Source: Peptoclostridium acidaminophilum DSM 3953 (lineage in GTDB: Bacteria; Bacillota; Clostridia; Peptostreptococcales; Peptostreptococcaceae). Taken from it: a stretch of 64,000 bases of DNA. The notes below the pieces were generated by a model. It had not been told where the DNA came from and did not search any database. It was given only the letters and a program-made list of their open reading frames with translations. Made by a program: the position numbers and the translations under genes. Shown here in pieces: positions 62,522 to 64,000 of the stretch (positions are counted from its first letter, which is position 1; each line of letters opens with the position of its first letter). Location of the stretch: NCBI RefSeq assembly GCF_000597865.1, contig NZ_CP007452.1, positions 353,183-417,182 on the forward strand, read 5' to 3'.

Positions 62522-62774
62522 ATATAGCATTGACAACGAACTGGGATTGCATGCGAGGCCTGCAGCGCTTTTTGTGCAGTGCACAAGCAAATTTCTTTCA
62601 GATATTCTAATACAAAAAGGGGATAAAAGAGTTGATGGCAAATCAATAATGTGTGTCATGTCTCTTGGAATAGGTAAAGGTGAAAAGATAAAGGTGATAG
62701 CAGACGGGCCGGACGAGCAAGAGGCTGTTGAAGCCATAGGAAAGCTTATAAAAGAGAGAATAATTAATCTTTAA
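62508..62774 (+). CDS. ptsH: HPr-family phosphocarrier protein
   Basis: 88 residues. It has both control residues: His15 in [12 protein letters not shown] and Ser46 in [14 protein letters not shown]. It stands where Bacillus has crh (rapZ-glmR-whiA-crh), but Crh lacks His15, so this protein can serve as true HPr as well as a regulator. Ser46 is the expected target of HprK encoded at 37.0 kb. TTG start behind AAAAGGAGGGG; overlaps whiA by 14 bases. Confidence 0.92.
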   Translation: MIEIEYSIDNELGLHARPAALFVQCTSKFLSDILIQKGDKRVDGKSIMCVMSLGIGKGEKIKVIADGPDEQEAVEAIGKLIKERIINL

Positions 62775-62789
62775 ATATTTTGAATTATA

Positions 62790-62818
62790 AAATCCTCGAA
62801 GCAACGGGGATTTTTTTG
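62790..62818 (+). terminator. Terminator after the murB-to-HPr operon
   Basis: AAATCCTCG and CGGGGATTT form a 9-bp stem with one G-U pair, followed by T's. Confidence 0.85.
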
Positions 62819-63064
62819 TTTTAAATACAGGGGTGCGAATTCCATGCGGCTTTAGCTTTTTGAGAAAAACGAGCGGCTTTTTAAAATTATTTTTGAAACT
62901 TGGAACAAGTATGGCAAAATAGGCTTTGAATGAGTTGCAGTTTGATATAATATATAATAAGGAAAGTAAAAGCTTGATTAGTTTTTTGTGTTGCGGCAGG
63001 ACTGCAGAATTATTATGCTGTGCATAGAGAATGAGCAGTTTTGATATTAGAGAGGAGCATTTTT

Positions 63065-64000
63065 TTGAAAGACAATGTAGATTTTGTACATTTACACGTA
63101 CACAGCCAGTACAGCCTGCTGGATGGATTTTCAAGGATAGACAGGCTGGTGGACAGGGCAAAGGAGCTGGGGATGAAGGCTCTAGCCATAACGGACCATG
63201 GCTGCATGTTCGGGGTAATAGATTTTTACAAGAAGGCAGTAAAATCGGGAATAAAGCCAATTATTGGCTGCGAGGTCTATAATGCCTCAAGAGGAATGGA
63301 TGACAAGGAACCATACCATGACAGATTTCCGGGCCATCTTGTATTGCTTGCAAAGAATATGAAGGGATATCAGAATCTCATAAAGCTTGTATCTATGGCA
63401 TATACGAGGGGATTCTACTACAAGCCCAGGATAGATTTCGACGAGCTTGAAAAATACAGCGAAGGGCTTATATGCCTAAGCGCATGCCTTGCTGGAGACA
63501 TACAGCAGCTAATACTAAAGGGTAACTACTACAAGGCAAAAAGAGTTGCGGAAAGGCTCAACTCAATATTTGGCCAAGGCAATTTTTATCTTGAGATACA
63601 AGACCACGGAATAAAGGAAGAAAAGCAGGTCAGCATGGCGCTTCTCAGGATGTCCAGAGAGACAGGCATACCGCTTGTGGCGACAAACGACGTGCACTAT
63701 GTTAATAAAGGCGACTCCGACAACCACGACATACTTCTATGCATACAGACGGGCAAGACACTTAAGGATGAAACCAGGATGAAGTTCATGACAAATGAAT
63801 TCTATCTAAAGTCAGGCGCTGAGATGCAGGAGCTGTTTGAAAAGTACGAGGGAGCCGTTGAAAATTCGGTTAAGATAGCTCAAATGTGCGAATTGGAATT
63901 TGACTTCAATCAGGTACACTTGCCAAACTATGAGGTCCCTGCTGAATACACAAAGCAGTCATACTTCGAGGAGCTTTGCTTTGAAGGCCTCAAAAACCGA
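63065..64000 (+). CDS. dnaE: DNA polymerase III alpha subunit, N-terminal part
   Basis: 312 codons are visible and the frame runs off the window. The product begins KDNVDFVHLHVHSQYSLLDG, the start of the PHP domain of DnaE, followed by ALAITDHGCMFGVIDFYKKA, IIGCEVY, LVLLAKNMKGYQNLIKLVS, CLSACLAGDIQQL and VATNDVHYVNKGDS. This is the replicative polymerase type. The start is TTG 63065, seven bases after AGAGGAG. The gap 62819-63064 holds an AT-rich promoter region with two TATAAT-like boxes near 62955-62965 but no gene. Confidence 0.95.
   Translation, partial: MKDNVDFVHLHVHSQYSLLDGFSRIDRLVDRAKELGMKALAITDHGCMFGVIDFYKKAVKSGIKPIIGCEVYNASRGMDDKEPYHDRFPGHLVLLAKNMKGYQNLIKLVSMAYTRGFYYKPRIDFDELEKYSEGLICLSACLAGDIQQLILKGNYYKAKRVAERLNSIFGQGNFYLEIQDHGIKEEKQVSMALLRMSRETGIPLVATNDVHYVNKGDSDNHDILLCIQTGKTLKDETRMKFMTNEFYLKSGAEMQELFEKYEGAVENSVKIAQMCELEFDFNQVHLPNYEVPAEYTKQSYFEELCFEGLKNR

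Noticed and set aside
63031..63282. 83-codon frame at the start of dnaE
   Set aside because: It is an out-of-frame shadow; the dnaE frame begins at 63065 and gives a clear PHP domain.
1..64000. CRISPR arrays, insertion sequences, prophage genes, tRNA or rRNA genes
   Set aside because: I saw no regularly spaced repeats, no transposase or phage proteins and no tRNA or rRNA signatures in the gaps; the window is a conserved chromosomal core.

Overview
The window looks like the chromosome of a strictly anaerobic, low-to-moderate GC clostridium of the Peptostreptococcaceae type. The tungstate transporter genes tupABC followed by two moeA genes, moaA and moaC, next to a selenocysteine formate dehydrogenase and a three-subunit [FeFe] hydrogenase, match what has been published for Eubacterium (Peptoclostridium) acidaminophilum. 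I infer that species or a close relative; I could not run a database search. Strong purine-rich ribosome binding sites and frequent TTG/GTG starts fit a Firmicute.

Layout. 1-4.3 kb: end of the ATP synthase operon (atpD tail, atpC), a coiled-coil protein, acpS, a CBS-domain protein, alanine racemase and a MazEF-type toxin-antitoxin pair. 4.4-12.4 kb: a cell-surface block (exported GH26-like glycosidase, small exported protein, a DUF5693-like membrane protein split over two overlapping frames, csaB, a TagA/WecG glycosyltransferase) and a transketolase encoded as two subunits. 12.5-12.8 kb: an unannotated structured small RNA with its own promoter, closing stem and terminator. 12.9-22.9 kb: a ferredoxin-like protein divergent from a Crp/Fnr regulator, a LonB-like protease, a universal stress protein, 5-formyl-THF cyclo-ligase, ftsEX, an M23 hydrolase and CtpA, and a ferritin-like protein. 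23-28 kb: uvrB-uvrA and a tiny membrane protein.

28.2-35.1 kb: the hydrogenase maturation operon hydE-hydG-hydF, preceded by a leader RNA with a terminator and a matching antiterminator strand, followed by a SsuABC/TauABC-like ABC transporter that encloses a TM1266-type hydrogenase-associated protein. 35.2-37.9 kb: uvrC-hprK. 38.0-42.7 kb: the hydrogenase hydC-hydB-hydA behind a long AT-rich leader. 42.8-57.5 kb: an ECF-type membrane protein, fdhB, fdhA (in-frame UGA = selenocysteine, with a clear bacterial SECIS hairpin), mogA, mobA, fdhD, a Moco/Tuco riboswitch, tupABC, moeA, a moeA-periplasmic-binding-domain fusion, moaA, moaC, a MOSC protein and a beta carbonic anhydrase. 57.6-64 kb: murB, a PHP protein and the conserved rapZ-glmR-nudix-whiA-HPr run, ending in the start of dnaE.

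How it fits together. The centre of the window is one metabolic programme: making the H-cluster (HydEGF), building an NAD(P)H/ferredoxin-linked hydrogenase (HydABC), importing tungstate (TupABC), turning it into a pterin cofactor (MoaA, MoaC, MogA, MoeA, MobA), sulfurating it (FdhD) and inserting it into a Sec formate dehydrogenase. FdhA, FdhB and HydA share the same N-terminal Fe-S module, which suggests hydrogen and formate oxidation/production are electrically coupled. The most interesting unexplained items are the hydEGF leader RNA, the 210-nt RNA at 12.5 kb, the ABC transporter inside the hydrogenase maturation locus, and an FdhD that lacks the usual Cys-x-x-Cys.
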